Shown in pieces: positions 53,673 to 63,516 of a DNA stretch of 64,000 bases (the first letter of the stretch is position 1; every line of letters starts with the position of its first letter). A program made the position numbers and the translations under genes. The DNA lies in assembly GCA_041398785.1 (NCBI GenBank), contig JAWKUA010000003.1, forward strand, positions 124,001 through 188,000. Direction: 5' to 3'. Source of the DNA: Planctomycetaceae bacterium (GTDB taxonomy: Bacteria > Planctomycetota > Planctomycetia > Planctomycetales > Planctomycetaceae). Below the pieces are notes generated by a model, which saw only the letters and a list, made by a program, of their open reading frames with translations, was not told where the DNA came from and made no database searches.

Positions 53673-54440
53673 TCAGTAGTCAAGACTTGCACCGCCTTCC
53701 GCTTCGATGGCCTGACCGGTGATGAAACTCGATTCTTCACAGGCCAGAAACAAAGCGACCTCGCCCATTTCTTCGATGGTTCCCATGCGGCCGAACACCT
53801 GCAACCGCGAAACGCGTTCCAGTGCCGAATCCGGATCGTCCAGCGTGGCCGCCCAGTCGCGCATCAGCGGTGTGTCGATGTTGCTGGGCAGGATTGCATT
53901 GACGCGAATTCCTTCCGGGCCGAGTTCCTTCGCCAGAGCTTTCGTGAGACTCACCTGAGCCCCTTTTGTCGCACAATACGCGCTGGATCGGTCCTGTCCC
54001 AGCACGGCCGTGATGGACGACATGTTGACGATGGTGCCCTTTGTCTTTCGCAGGTGAGGCAGCGCGTACCGCGTGCCGGCGAACGTGCTGAGGTAGTTGA
54101 TTCGCATCAGTTCCTCCATGAACTCAACCGACGTGTCGTCCAGCGACATGGCAGGAGGATGCTGGCCGGCATTGTTGACGATGCAGTCCAGCCGTCCGAA
54201 GTGCTGCACAGTTTTTTCGATGGCATCGCGAAGCTGCAGGTGCTGCCCAACATCGCAGGGCAGAAAGATGGCCTTTCCCGGTCCCGCGGCGTTCAGTTCC
54301 GCTACCAGTTTTTCGCCGGCCTGTGTGCCGCGGGCCAGTACGCTGACAAGGCCGCCTTCCCGGCAGAAGACGCGCGAACAGCCTTCGCCAATGCCCTTGC
54401 TGCCGCCCGTGACAATGACAACGCGGTCCTGAAATCTCAT
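53673..54440 (-). CDS. Short-chain dehydrogenase/reductase
   Basis: A 255-residue classical SDR using NAD(P). ATG 54440 begins MRFQDRVVIVTGGSKGIGEG, with the TGxxxGxG nucleotide motif at about residues 10-17. The structural motif NNAGQHP (NNAG) is at about residue 90, the catalytic Ser in NMSSITAV near residue 138, and the YCATKGA tetrad (Tyr-x3-Lys) near residue 155. PSNIDTP follows. Length is normal. The frame extends 75 codons upstream without similarity, so that start is rejected. The substrate cannot be told; it may be a 3-oxoacyl or sugar-type dehydrogenase. Confidence 0.9.
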   Translation of the reverse strand: MRFQDRVVIVTGGSKGIGEGCSRVFCREGGLVSVLARGTQAGEKLVAELNAAGPGKAIFLPCDVGQHLQLRDAIEKTVQHFGRLDCIVNNAGQHPPAMSLDDTSVEFMEELMRINYLSTFAGTRYALPHLRKTKGTIVNMSSITAVLGQDRSSAYCATKGAQVSLTKALAKELGPEGIRVNAILPSNIDTPLMRDWAATLDDPDSALERVSRLQVFGRMGTIEEMGEVALFLACEESSFITGQAIEAEGGASLDY

Positions 54441-54769
54441 ACCAGGATGCTCCCTTGACAGAAATGCAAAACGGCGAGTTCCGGTTGCGGGGCGCGTGAG
54501 CATTCCACCGGTCGCGCGGGCCGCATCATTTGCGATTATGAACTCGGAAACAACCGCACAACACGAACGTTCGAACTCTTCCCCCCTGGTTGCCGCAGCG
54601 GCTGATGCGGATTGGCAACTCCGGGTTTGACCCCCCGTAATCCGCGGCCTAAATCTCGGCAGCATTCTGTGCCCGCACCATTCAGCGTCGTTTCCGTGAT
54701 GCAGACGTGCACGCGAAGGCAGAAAAAACTGAGCGGACCATTCCGCGCGAAGTCAGAGGAACAGCACAC

Positions 54770-56167
54770 GTGACAACTTCCACCGAATCTTCGGAAGCCA
54801 ACGGCAAGGGACTGGACGAGCTATTTGACCGGGTCAACCAGCTTCTGGGTGGCGCAACGGCTTCCGAAGAAGCGGACGCTCGTCGCGAAGCACTGCCGGC
54901 GGACAAGAACTTCACGCCGCGCCAGCCGCTGACTCTGCGGGAATCCGGCATCACCGCCGCACTGATTGAGCGGCTGATCATGAAGTTCCTGTATCAGGTC
55001 GGAGTGGCTCCCAGCCGAGTCATCGCGTCACAGATGAAACTGCCGTTCCGCATCATCGAACCGATTCTGAAACAGCTTCGGACCGATAAGCAGATCGACC
55101 TGACCGGAACCACCAACACGGGCGACCCGGAATTTTCCGTGACAGACGCGGGGCGGGAAAAAGGCCGCCGCTATACGGACGAGTGCACCTATTTTGGAGC
55201 CGCCCCGGTTTCACTGGAAGACTACGTCCGTTCCGTCGCCGCTCAGTCGATTGCCGACGAAGTCGTCACCGCCGACGACCTGCGCCGCGCCTTCGACGGG
55301 CTGATCATCAACCAGGCAATGCTGAACCGCCTGGGACCAGCCATCAATTCCGGCCGCGGCATGTTTCTGTTCGGCCAGCCTGGTAACGGCAAGACCAGCA
55401 TCGCTGAACGTGTCACGGACGCCTTTGGTTCGGCCATCTGGATTCCGCGAGCGATCTACCTGGAAGGAGAGATCATGCGCGTCTTCGATCCGGGTGTTCA
55501 TGAAATCGTCGACGATCAGACTCAGTCCGGCGGACTTCTGGACTCGCACGATATCGACCGCCGCTGGATTCGCATTCGACGGCCGACCGTCATCGCCGGC
55601 GGTGAACTGACCATGGACGAACTGGAAGTCACCAAGAACCGCCAGTCCAACATCTGCGAATCGCCTTTGCAGTTGAAGAGCAACTGCGGGACACTCGTGA
55701 TCGACGACTTCGGTCGACAGAAGATGCCGGTTGATGTGCTGCTGAACCGGTGGATCGTTCCGCTGGAAAAACGGTACGACTTCATGAACCTGCCCAGCGG
55801 AAAGAAGCTGAAGGTTCCCTTTGACCAGTTGATTGTGTTCTCAACCAACCTGGAACCGAAGGACCTGGTCGACGGAGCGTTTCTGCGCCGAATTCCCTAC
55901 AAGATCGAAGTCCCCGATCCGACCGTCGAAGAATTCCGGGACCTGTTTCACATCATGTGCGGCGTTACCGGATTCGAAATCGATGAGGATGCCATCGAAT
56001 ACCTGATCGAAACGCACTACCTGGCGATTGGTCGTCCTTTCCGACTTTGCCAGCCACGCGACCTGCTGCTTCAGGTACGAAACTACTGCAACTTCCACTG
56101 CCAGCCGCTGGAGATCTCGCGAGCCGCCTTCGACTTCGCCGTCGAAAACTACTTCTCCGTGATGTAG
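54770..56167 (+). CDS. AAA+ ATPase with N-terminal helical/winged-helix-like region
   Basis: A 465-residue AAA-superfamily ATPase. Start GTG 54770 has AGAGGA nine bases upstream; a longer frame to a GTG at 54707 lacks this. The first 160 residues contain a winged-helix-like stretch (IERLIMKFLYQVGVAPSRVI, LKQLRTDKQIDLTG). The ATPase core has Walker A GQPGNGKTS near residue 202, Walker B TLVIDDFGR near residue 310, and sensor-type FSTNLEPKDLVDGAFLRRIP near residue 360. Similar proteins are conserved in planctomycetes and cyanobacteria without a firm function. It stands alone on the + strand, opposite the SixA gene that follows in convergent orientation. Confidence 0.8.
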   Translation: MTTSTESSEANGKGLDELFDRVNQLLGGATASEEADARREALPADKNFTPRQPLTLRESGITAALIERLIMKFLYQVGVAPSRVIASQMKLPFRIIEPILKQLRTDKQIDLTGTTNTGDPEFSVTDAGREKGRRYTDECTYFGAAPVSLEDYVRSVAAQSIADEVVTADDLRRAFDGLIINQAMLNRLGPAINSGRGMFLFGQPGNGKTSIAERVTDAFGSAIWIPRAIYLEGEIMRVFDPGVHEIVDDQTQSGGLLDSHDIDRRWIRIRRPTVIAGGELTMDELEVTKNRQSNICESPLQLKSNCGTLVIDDFGRQKMPVDVLLNRWIVPLEKRYDFMNLPSGKKLKVPFDQLIVFSTNLEPKDLVDGAFLRRIPYKIEVPDPTVEEFRDLFHIMCGVTGFEIDEDAIEYLIETHYLAIGRPFRLCQPRDLLLQVRNYCNFHCQPLEISRAAFDFAVENYFSVM

Positions 56168-56256
56168 TTCGCTCCCGAAATTCACGCCGCATCGCGCCGC
56201 GCGAAAAGAAACGCGGGGCGGCCGATGCGGCGTCGCGGCCAGGCCGCGAATTCCGG

Positions 56257-56757
56257 TCAGTCGGGCTTCTTCGGAAAATCGAACTCAACCAGCTCGCCGC
56301 TTCCGAAGTCCACTTCCTTCCAGCAGACGCTGCCGAGCCGCACGACGCAGATCCCGCAGGTCGGCACGTTGTCGATGTCGTAACCGGTCAGAGCATTCAC
56401 GAATTCGGTGAGCCCCGGATTGTGCCCGACCAGCATGATCCGCAGCACGGACTTATCAAGGCCGTGTACAACCGTCAGCAATGCGTCCGCCGAAGCGCCG
56501 TAGATTCGGGGATTGATCCGCAGTTGTTCGTCTCCGAGCCCCAATTCCCCGGCGATGATCCCGGCGGTCGACAGAGCCCGCGCAGCGGAGCTGCTGACGA
56601 TTTTCTCCGGACCAACTCCGCGCCGAGCCAGGCGTCGACCCATCACGGGCGCGTCCCGCTGACCGCGTTTGTTCAGCGGGCGGTCATGATCCGGAAGGGA
56701 TGCGTCCTTCCAGCTCGACTTCGCGTGGCGGACAAGAAAAAGTGTCTTGCTGTTCAT
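56257..56757 (-). CDS. sixA: SixA-type histidine phosphatase
   Basis: SixA proteins dephosphorylate histidine residues of phosphocarrier or two-component proteins. From ATG 56757 the 166-residue protein starts MNSKTLFLVRHAKS, where the RHA(K/E) triad contains the nucleophile His near residue 11. The second His is in MLVGHNPGLTEF near residue 112. Length fits SixA (about 160) and not the longer phosphoglycerate mutases. Convergent with the AAA+ gene; about 90 bases between them. An upstream frame extension is not supported. Confidence 0.85.
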   Translation of the reverse strand: MNSKTLFLVRHAKSSWKDASLPDHDRPLNKRGQRDAPVMGRRLARRGVGPEKIVSSSAARALSTAGIIAGELGLGDEQLRINPRIYGASADALLTVVHGLDKSVLRIMLVGHNPGLTEFVNALTGYDIDNVPTCGICVVRLGSVCWKEVDFGSGELVEFDFPKKPD

Positions 56758-56863
56758 CGAATGCCGAACGCCGCTCGATGCTTCACTGAATTGATTTCGC
56801 AATCCCTGTCCGCCAACATGTCGGCCCACCTTCCGTTCCATCAAAGTTCAGGAGTCTTAAGTG

Positions 56864-57715
56864 ATGAACAAATGGCCGATCGGAGTGTTCGCGTCAATCG
56901 ACGCCGGGCTGGGAGTGCATTTTGATGTCGTCCGGGAACTCGGCATCCCTTCCATTCAGTTGCACGCTCCTCACAAACAGACGCGCACGCAGGCATCCGC
57001 AGATGCGTTTCTGCAGAAATGTGCCGACGCGGGAGTCACCGTGACCTGCGTGTTCGGGGGCTTCGAAGGAGAAAGCTACGCCGACATCCCGACAACCGCG
57101 CGGACCGTGGGACTGGTGCCGGAAGAAACTCGCGCCGCGCGGGTGCAGGAAATGAAGGAAATCAGCGACTTCGCAAAGCTGCTGGGCTGCAGCGCCGTGG
57201 GACTGCACATCGGCTTTGTGCCGGAAGACACCTCGTCGACGGGGTATCAGGATCTGCTGCAGACGACCCGCGATCTGCTGGATCACGTCAAGGCAAACGG
57301 CCAGACACTGCATTTGGAGACCGGACAGGAAACTGCCGATCATCTGCTGCACTTCATCAGTGACGTCCAGCGCGACAACCTGTTCATTAACTTCGACCCG
57401 GCCAACATGATTCTGTACGGCACCGGTGAACCCATTGAAGCTCTGAAGAAGGTCGGCGCTTATGTTCGCAGCGTTCACTGCAAGGATGCCAAACGAGCCC
57501 CCGCGGATCGTCGCGGAAAGGACTGGGGTCGCGAAGTCGCACTGGGAGACGGCGACGTCGGAATGGAAGACTATCTGCGGACCCTGGATGAACTCGGCTA
57601 TGACGGCCCGCTGACGATTGAACGCGAAATTCCGGAAGACCGCGACCAGCAGAAGGCGGACATCGGGAAAGCAATGCGACTGCTGGTCGATCTGCGGGAC
57701 AAGATCCTGTCCTGA
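56864..57715 (+). CDS. Sugar phosphate isomerase/epimerase family TIM barrel
   Basis: A 283-residue TIM barrel of the xylose isomerase-like type, different from that at 52.5 kb. ATG 56864 follows AGGAG by nine bases. Motifs include MNKWPIGVFASIDAGLG at the start, LGCSAVGLHIGFVPED near residue 110 (metal His), LHLETGQETADHL near residue 150 (metal Glu), NFDPANMILYGTGEP near residue 178, and VRSVHCKDAKRAP near residue 205 (metal His). ERE near the end completes the metal-binding set. The substrate is unknown. It is divergent from the SixA gene and convergent with the M20 amidohydrolase. Confidence 0.83.
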   Translation: MNKWPIGVFASIDAGLGVHFDVVRELGIPSIQLHAPHKQTRTQASADAFLQKCADAGVTVTCVFGGFEGESYADIPTTARTVGLVPEETRAARVQEMKEISDFAKLLGCSAVGLHIGFVPEDTSSTGYQDLLQTTRDLLDHVKANGQTLHLETGQETADHLLHFISDVQRDNLFINFDPANMILYGTGEPIEALKKVGAYVRSVHCKDAKRAPADRRGKDWGREVALGDGDVGMEDYLRTLDELGYDGPLTIEREIPEDRDQQKADIGKAMRLLVDLRDKILS

Positions 57716-57790
57716 CAACGCGTCGCCGACGGTTCCCGCATGTCGCTGCTCCGGTTCCGGGCAACAGCCGGAGAATGCGGCAGGCTGCCG

Positions 57791-59089
57791 TCACTTTGCC
57801 GCCGGTTTCATCAGGTCCATCGTGACACTGGACATTGTGGCCACACCGGTGCGCAGCGTGTCTTCAAAGTCCGGATAGTAGACCGGCGAATGCAGCGACG
57901 GCGGCGTTCGCCCGGCCATTTCATACTGATCCAGACGTCGCTGACTGACGCTGCCCAGGCGGTACATCACGACGGGGACTCCCGCCTTTCCATACAGACT
58001 GAAGTCTTCCGCTCCCATCACCTGCTCCGGCACTTCGAAGTTGTCGTCGCCCACGGTGCGTTTGAGCGACTCCGTCACCCTCGCGGTCAGTTCGTCATCG
58101 TTGTAAAGCGCCGGAGATCCTTCGGAAAACCGAACCTCCGGTTCCGGTGCCCGCGCGCCGGCGGCGACGGCTTTCGCTTTGCGTTCGATGGCTTCCAGCA
58201 GGTGCTTTCGGACACCGTCATCGTAACTGCGAACAGTCAGTTGCAGATGGCATTCGTCGCCGATGATATTGTGCTTGGAACCGCCGTGGATCGATCCGAC
58301 CGTGACGACGGCCGGCTGCAGCGGGTCGATTTCGCGGCTGACAATCGTCTGCAGCGACACAACCAGTTCGGCTGCCTGCACGACCGGATCAATCGTGGTA
58401 TGCGGCGCGGAACCGTGTCCGCCGCGGCCCTTCATGGTGATGTCCACACTGTCGACGTTCGCCAGAGCGTACCCCGCGCGGCAGGCGACTCGTCCGGCGG
58501 CCAGGTCCGAACTTACATGCAGCGCGACGGCGGCGTCCGGTTTCGGAAAACGTTCGAACAAACCGTCATCCAGCATCGCCTTCGCTCCACCGACGCGTTC
58601 TTCCGCGGGCTGTCCGATCAGCACCAGAGTCCCGCTCCACAGATCACGGTGTTCGGCCAGATATCCCGCCACTCCCACCAGGCTGGTCATATGAATGTCG
58701 TGACCACAGGCATGCATGACTCCCGTCTGACTGCCGTCGGAACTCGTCACCGTTCCGGAGGACGCATACTCCAGCCCCGTCGCTTCACGCACCGGCAGCG
58801 CGTCCAGATCAGTTCGCAGCATAATCGTGGGACCGTCGCCGTTTTTCAGAACGGCCACCACGCCGTGGCCGCCCACACCCGTCGTGACTTCGTATCCGAC
58901 CGCACGCCATTCCTGAGCAATGCGCGCGGCGGTTTGTTCTTCCTGAAACGAAATCTCCGGATTGCGGTGGAAGTGGAAATACAGCCGCACGAGTTCGTCC
59001 AGATGCGCTTCGGTCCAATCTTCCACGGACCCGGCCTGCGCGGGAATCGCTGTCGTCAGCAACAACAGAATCACGGAAAGACGTTTCAT
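57791..59089 (-). CDS. Exported M20 family amidohydrolase
   Basis: A 432-residue zinc-dependent M20D-type hydrolase (N-acyl amino acid or IAA-amino acid hydrolase type). The N-terminus is a signal peptide (MKRLSVILLLLTTAIPAQAG). Metal and active-site motifs are RTDLDALPV near residue 95 (Asp), HACGHDIHMTSL near residue 125, QPAEERVGGAKAM near residue 160 (Glu pair), and GRGGHGSAPHTTIDP near residue 215. The last metal site HSPVYYPDFED is close to the C-terminus. Start ATG 59089 has AAAGG six bases upstream. Convergent with the epimerase at 56.9 kb and divergent from the PSCyt1 gene. The natural substrate is unknown. Confidence 0.9.
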   Translation of the reverse strand: MKRLSVILLLLTTAIPAQAGSVEDWTEAHLDELVRLYFHFHRNPEISFQEEQTAARIAQEWRAVGYEVTTGVGGHGVVAVLKNGDGPTIMLRTDLDALPVREATGLEYASSGTVTSSDGSQTGVMHACGHDIHMTSLVGVAGYLAEHRDLWSGTLVLIGQPAEERVGGAKAMLDDGLFERFPKPDAAVALHVSSDLAAGRVACRAGYALANVDSVDITMKGRGGHGSAPHTTIDPVVQAAELVVSLQTIVSREIDPLQPAVVTVGSIHGGSKHNIIGDECHLQLTVRSYDDGVRKHLLEAIERKAKAVAAGARAPEPEVRFSEGSPALYNDDELTARVTESLKRTVGDDNFEVPEQVMGAEDFSLYGKAGVPVVMYRLGSVSQRRLDQYEMAGRTPPSLHSPVYYPDFEDTLRTGVATMSSVTMDLMKPAAK

Positions 59090-59313
59090 GACGAGCCTTT
59101 CAACAGAACCGAAACCGCGAATCCGCCAGCCGTCGGCAAACGGTGGCGGTGAAGACCGGAAGTATCCGGCGCGAACGAAGCGGGATCAAGCCGCGCGATC
59201 TTTCGCCGGCGGCGGTTTCCCGCGCATTTGACTGCGAAGTCGGCGGCCTCGAAGTTAGACTGTCGAAAACCATCGTGTCCCGCCAGCCGGAGCCTCCTGA
59301 AGACAGACCAGCC

Positions 59314-61713
59314 ATGCTAAGGGCAACGTTCCGCACCATCACAGCCACCATTATCTGTGTCACTGTTTCCTTCGCCGCCGGTGCGGACGGTCAGACCGTT
59401 GACTTCCGACGCGACGTGCAGCCGATTCTTGAAACGCGGTGCTTTGAATGCCATGGACCGTCCTCCCGCGAAGGCGGGCTGCGACTGACAAGCCGCCGTG
59501 ATGCCCTGGCAACCACAGATTCCGGCCGGCCGGTGATTGTTCCCGGACATGCCGACGCCAGCCTGCTGCTGAAACGAATTAGCAGCGATGACAGCGATAC
59601 CATGATGCCGCCGGCCGGCGATCGACTGACGAAATTGCAGATTCAGACACTGACGTCGTGGATTGAATCCGGCGCTGAATGGACTGAAGACGAACCGGCG
59701 GCAAAGCACTGGGCATACGTCAAACCGCGTCGGCCGGAGCCTCCCGACGTGAGGAATGCCGCGTGGCCGACGAACGCCATCGATCGCTTCGTCTTGTCAA
59801 ATCTGGAACGACGCGATCTTCAGCCGTCGCCTTTGGAAGAACGAGCCCGGCTGCTTCGCCGGATTTCGTTGACGCTGACCGGTCTGCCGCCGACCGTGCA
59901 GGAAGTTGACGCGTTCGTGGCAGACGATTCGCCGGATGCCTGCGAACAGGTCGTCGACCGGCTGCTGGCATCGGACCATTTCGGAGAACACTGGGCCAGG
60001 CCGTGGCTGGACCTGGCTCGCTACGCGGATTCCAACGGATTTCAGGCCGACCAGCTTCGCGAAAGTTGGGCGTATCGCGACTGGGTCATCAACGCTTTGA
60101 ATTCTGACATGCCGTACGACCGGTTTGTCACTGAACAAATTGCGGGCGACCTGCTGCCGAACGCCACCGTCGACCAGAAAATCGCCACTGGTTTTCATCG
60201 AACCGTTACCTGCAATGTCGAAGCGGGTGTCCATCCGGAAGAGAACCGTGTGAACCAGGTGATTGATCGCGTCAACACCACAGGCACGGTGTTTCTCGGC
60301 ACAACGCTGGAATGCTGTCAGTGCCACAACCACAAATACGATCCGTTCACACAGGACGACTACTATCGGCTGTTCGCATACTTCAACAACACGCCGCTGG
60401 AAGTGAAGCTGACCAGCGGCGTCAGCTACGACTTTAACGGGCCTTGGATGGAACTGCCGACCGAACCTTCGCAGCAGCACAAATGCGAGCGACTGCAGCG
60501 GCAACTGGACGAACTGAAACAGAAACAAAAAGCCGCCGACAAATCGTCGGACACGAAGGAACTGGGTTCGCAGATCAGCGGCCTGCAGCAGCAGATTGAC
60601 AAGCTTCGGCCACCGTCGACACTTGTCATGGTGGAACTCGATCAGCCGCGTGAAACGTTTGTCATGCTGCGAGGCGACTACCTGAATCCGGGCAGCCGGG
60701 TGAACTGCGGCACTCCGGCGGCGCTGCATGAGTCCCTTGAATCGCAGCCCGCAAATCGACTGGGTCTGGCACAGTGGCTGGTTTCCCCGGACAACCCGCT
60801 ACTGGCGCGAGTGGCCGTGAACCGGCTGTGGGCAGAATGTTTCGGGCACGGAATTGTCGCCACCGCGGAAGATTTCGGAACTCAGGGCGAACCGCCGACG
60901 CATCCGGAACTGCTCGATTGGCTGGCCTGCGAATTCATGGAACCATCGTCAGGCGCAGGACCCTGGTCGACGAAACACATCCTGAAACTAATTGTGATGT
61001 CATCGACGTTCCGGCAGTCTTCCCGAGTCGATGCGGCGACGCTGGCTGTCGACCCGCAAAACACGCTGTACACGCGAGGTCCCCGCTTCCGGATGTCGGC
61101 CGAGACCATTCGTGACAACAGCCTTGCGGTCAGCGGACTGCTGTCATCAAAAATGCATGGTCCTCCGATCATGCCGTTTCAACCCGACGGAATCTGGCGG
61201 CAGGTTGGTCGCAATGCACCCGTCTGGCAGGCAGCGACGGACGAAGATCGCTTTCGCCGCGGAATCTACGTCGTCTGGCGCCGAGCGGCTCCGTATCCGA
61301 GCTTCGTGAATTTTGACGCGCCCGATCGAGCCTCCTGCGTCACCAGACGACCTCGCAGCAACACGCCACTGCAGGCGCTGACTTTGCTGAATGACCCGGC
61401 ATATGTGGAGATGGCTCTGTCGCTGGCCCATCAGATGATGACGCATGACAACAGCGCCAATCCGCGGACGATCGCCGTCTACGGAATGAAACGCTGCGTC
61501 GCGCGGGAACCGACCAGCGAAGAGGTCGACCACTTGCTCAGCGTCTTCGAAGTAGAACTCGCACGACTTCGACAGGCTCCGGCAGAAGCAACGGCCATCG
61601 TCGACGGTGTCGAAGGTTTCCGTCCACCGGACACCGTCGACGCCATTGAACTGGCGGCCTGGTTCCATGTCGCCAACGTGCTGCTGAATCTGGATGAAAC
61701 AATGACCCGATAG
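59314..61713 (+). CDS. PSCyt1-DUF1549-DUF1553 secreted cytochrome-like protein, intact
   Basis: A 799-residue exported planctomycete protein; ATG 59314 gives a signal peptide (MLRATFRTITATIICVTVSFAAG). Residues about 30-120 are a cytochrome c-like PSCyt1 domain with CFECHG. DUF1549 follows, starting near LSNLERRDLQPSPLEERARL with LTGLPPTVQEVDAF. DUF1553 fills the C-terminal 300 residues and contains AVNRLWAECFGHGIV and RASCVTRRPRSNTPLQAL. A Lys/Gln-rich coiled-coil insert lies near residue 410. No frameshift is seen, in contrast with the paralogue at 33-36 kb. It is followed by a DUF1501 gene 148 bases downstream, the usual pairing. Function in carbohydrate or redox metabolism is not established. 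Confidence 0.85.
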   Translation: MLRATFRTITATIICVTVSFAAGADGQTVDFRRDVQPILETRCFECHGPSSREGGLRLTSRRDALATTDSGRPVIVPGHADASLLLKRISSDDSDTMMPPAGDRLTKLQIQTLTSWIESGAEWTEDEPAAKHWAYVKPRRPEPPDVRNAAWPTNAIDRFVLSNLERRDLQPSPLEERARLLRRISLTLTGLPPTVQEVDAFVADDSPDACEQVVDRLLASDHFGEHWARPWLDLARYADSNGFQADQLRESWAYRDWVINALNSDMPYDRFVTEQIAGDLLPNATVDQKIATGFHRTVTCNVEAGVHPEENRVNQVIDRVNTTGTVFLGTTLECCQCHNHKYDPFTQDDYYRLFAYFNNTPLEVKLTSGVSYDFNGPWMELPTEPSQQHKCERLQRQLDELKQKQKAADKSSDTKELGSQISGLQQQIDKLRPPSTLVMVELDQPRETFVMLRGDYLNPGSRVNCGTPAALHESLESQPANRLGLAQWLVSPDNPLLARVAVNRLWAECFGHGIVATAEDFGTQGEPPTHPELLDWLACEFMEPSSGAGPWSTKHILKLIVMSSTFRQSSRVDAATLAVDPQNTLYTRGPRFRMSAETIRDNSLAVSGLLSSKMHGPPIMPFQPDGIWRQVGRNAPVWQAATDEDRFRRGIYVVWRRAAPYPSFVNFDAPDRASCVTRRPRSNTPLQALTLLNDPAYVEMALSLAHQMMTHDNSANPRTIAVYGMKRCVAREPTSEEVDHLLSVFEVELARLRQAPAEATAIVDGVEGFRPPDTVDAIELAAWFHVANVLLNLDETMTR

Positions 61714-61861
61714 TGATTGCCGGCCGGACGGGGTGCGGCCGGCGTTTCACAGCGACGCGAACAACCAATCAACGACATCTCACGCGCGGCGGCCCGCATT
61801 CCGTGCCGCTTCGTGCGTTCCGAACGTCCATCCTGGCGGGATGGACCCGCGGGAAACGATC

Positions 61862-63292
61862 ATGACCTCGCTGCTGACTCGCCGATACCTCTTACAATCC
61901 GCCGGCTCCGGTATCGGAGGCGCTGCGTTCGCGACGCTGCTGCAGAAGGACCGGGCGTTTGCCGAGGACGCGGAACGACTGCCGGTTGCAACAGCGCCGC
62001 CGCACTTTCCTGCTCGCGCGAAGAATGTCATTTACGTTCACATGGTGGGAGCGCCGTCTCACCTGGACCTGTTTGACTTCAAGCCGGAGCTGCAGAGGCG
62101 CAGCGGCGAGCTGTGTCCCGACGAGATGTTTCAGGGCAAGCGACTGGCCTTCATTCGCACTCAGCCGAAGCTGCTGGGAACGCCGATGGAACGGAAGTTT
62201 CAGTTTCGACCGTGCGGCGCTGCCGGAATCCAGATCTCGGACCTGATGCCCCGCCTGCAGACGGTTGCCGATGAAATTACGTTCGTGCGATCCCTGCATA
62301 CGGATCAGTTCAACCATGCTCCGGCACAGATGGCTCTGCTGACCGGGTTTCAAAGATTCGGCCGGCCCAGTCTCGGAGCCTGGACCACCTGGGGACTCGG
62401 CAGCGAGAACGAGAATCTGCCGGGGTTTGTGGTGCTGATCACGGGACAGGTGCTGGGAGCCGGTAACAGCGCGTGGGGAAGCGGGTTCCTGCCGACCGTT
62501 TTTCAGGGCGTCGAATTTCGCAGCCAGGGGGATCCGGTGCTGTTTCTTTCAAATCCTGACGGAGTCGGAACAGAAAGCCGTCGGCGAATTATCGACGCTG
62601 TCAATCGCCTGAACACTGTGCAGCTGGCTGATGTCGGCGACCCGGAGATCGCAACCCGCATCAGTCAGTATGAGATGGCGTACCGAATGCAGTCGTCGGT
62701 GCCGGAACTGATGGATATCGGTTCTGAACCGGCACATATCCATCGCCTGTACGGCACCAGTCCCGGTCAGACCAGTTTCGCCAACAACTGCCTGCTCGCC
62801 CGGCGGCTGGTCGAACGCGGCGTTCGCTTTGTGCAGTTGTTCGATCAGGGCTGGGACCATCACAGCAACGTATTCACCAATCTGGCCCGCAAGACGCAAC
62901 AGGTCGATCAGCCGCTGGCGGCGCTGATCCGTGACCTGAATCAGCGAGGCATGCTGGACGAAACTCTCGTCGTGTGGTCGTCGGAATTCGGCCGCACTCC
63001 CATGGGTCAGGGAGCCGACACCGGCAGCAAGACAACCACCGGCCGCGATCATCACAGGGACGCTTACTCGATCTGGATGGCGGGAGGCGGCGTCAAACGC
63101 GGTTTCGTTTACGGACGAACAGACGATCTTGGATATTCCGTGGTCGAAGACGGCATGCATATCCACGATCTGAACGCAACTATTCTGCACCTGCTGGGCA
63201 TTGACCACGAACGTCTGACGTTTAAGTATCAGGGTCGACAGTTCCGCCTGACCGACGTGGAAGGCGTCGTGGCAACAAAGCTGTTGGCCTGA
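61862..63292 (+). CDS. DUF1501 protein, intact
   Basis: A 476-residue exported protein of the alkaline phosphatase/sulfatase superfamily-like DUF1501 type. ATG 61862 begins with a Tat-like signal LTRRYLLQSAGSGIGG; an ATG seven codons earlier is possible. Motifs are VHMVGAPSHLDLFDFKPE near residue 65, LHTDQFNHAPAQMALLTGF near residue 148, WDHHSNVF with two histidines near residue 340, and SEFGRTPMGQG near residue 375. It ends DHERLTFKYQGRQFRLTDVEG, the typical family tail. It is intact, unlike the paralogue at 31.6-32.9 kb. It likely works with the preceding PSCyt1 protein. Confidence 0.88.
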   Translation: MTSLLTRRYLLQSAGSGIGGAAFATLLQKDRAFAEDAERLPVATAPPHFPARAKNVIYVHMVGAPSHLDLFDFKPELQRRSGELCPDEMFQGKRLAFIRTQPKLLGTPMERKFQFRPCGAAGIQISDLMPRLQTVADEITFVRSLHTDQFNHAPAQMALLTGFQRFGRPSLGAWTTWGLGSENENLPGFVVLITGQVLGAGNSAWGSGFLPTVFQGVEFRSQGDPVLFLSNPDGVGTESRRRIIDAVNRLNTVQLADVGDPEIATRISQYEMAYRMQSSVPELMDIGSEPAHIHRLYGTSPGQTSFANNCLLARRLVERGVRFVQLFDQGWDHHSNVFTNLARKTQQVDQPLAALIRDLNQRGMLDETLVVWSSEFGRTPMGQGADTGSKTTTGRDHHRDAYSIWMAGGGVKRGFVYGRTDDLGYSVVEDGMHIHDLNATILHLLGIDHERLTFKYQGRQFRLTDVEGVVATKLLA

Positions 63293-63516
63293 CTGACCTG
63301 ACCGGTCCGACGCCGACGGCAGACCTGCCGTTGCGACGAAAAGCGATTGCCACGCGCAACGTCAACGGTCGGAGCAATCCGACTCGAAGCTGGCGATTCC
63401 ACGCGGAACCGTTCCGGTCTATACCCCGAGCGGGGCAATTTGAGGAATTCTGGCTCGCGGCATGAAAAAGTGCGAAAAGTATCAGCGTTCGCCGCGGCCA
63501 GTATAAACTGCCGCGC

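Noticed and set aside
57740..59152. 470-residue plus-strand frame over the M20 gene
   Set aside because: Antisense of an enzyme gene with all metal-binding motifs.
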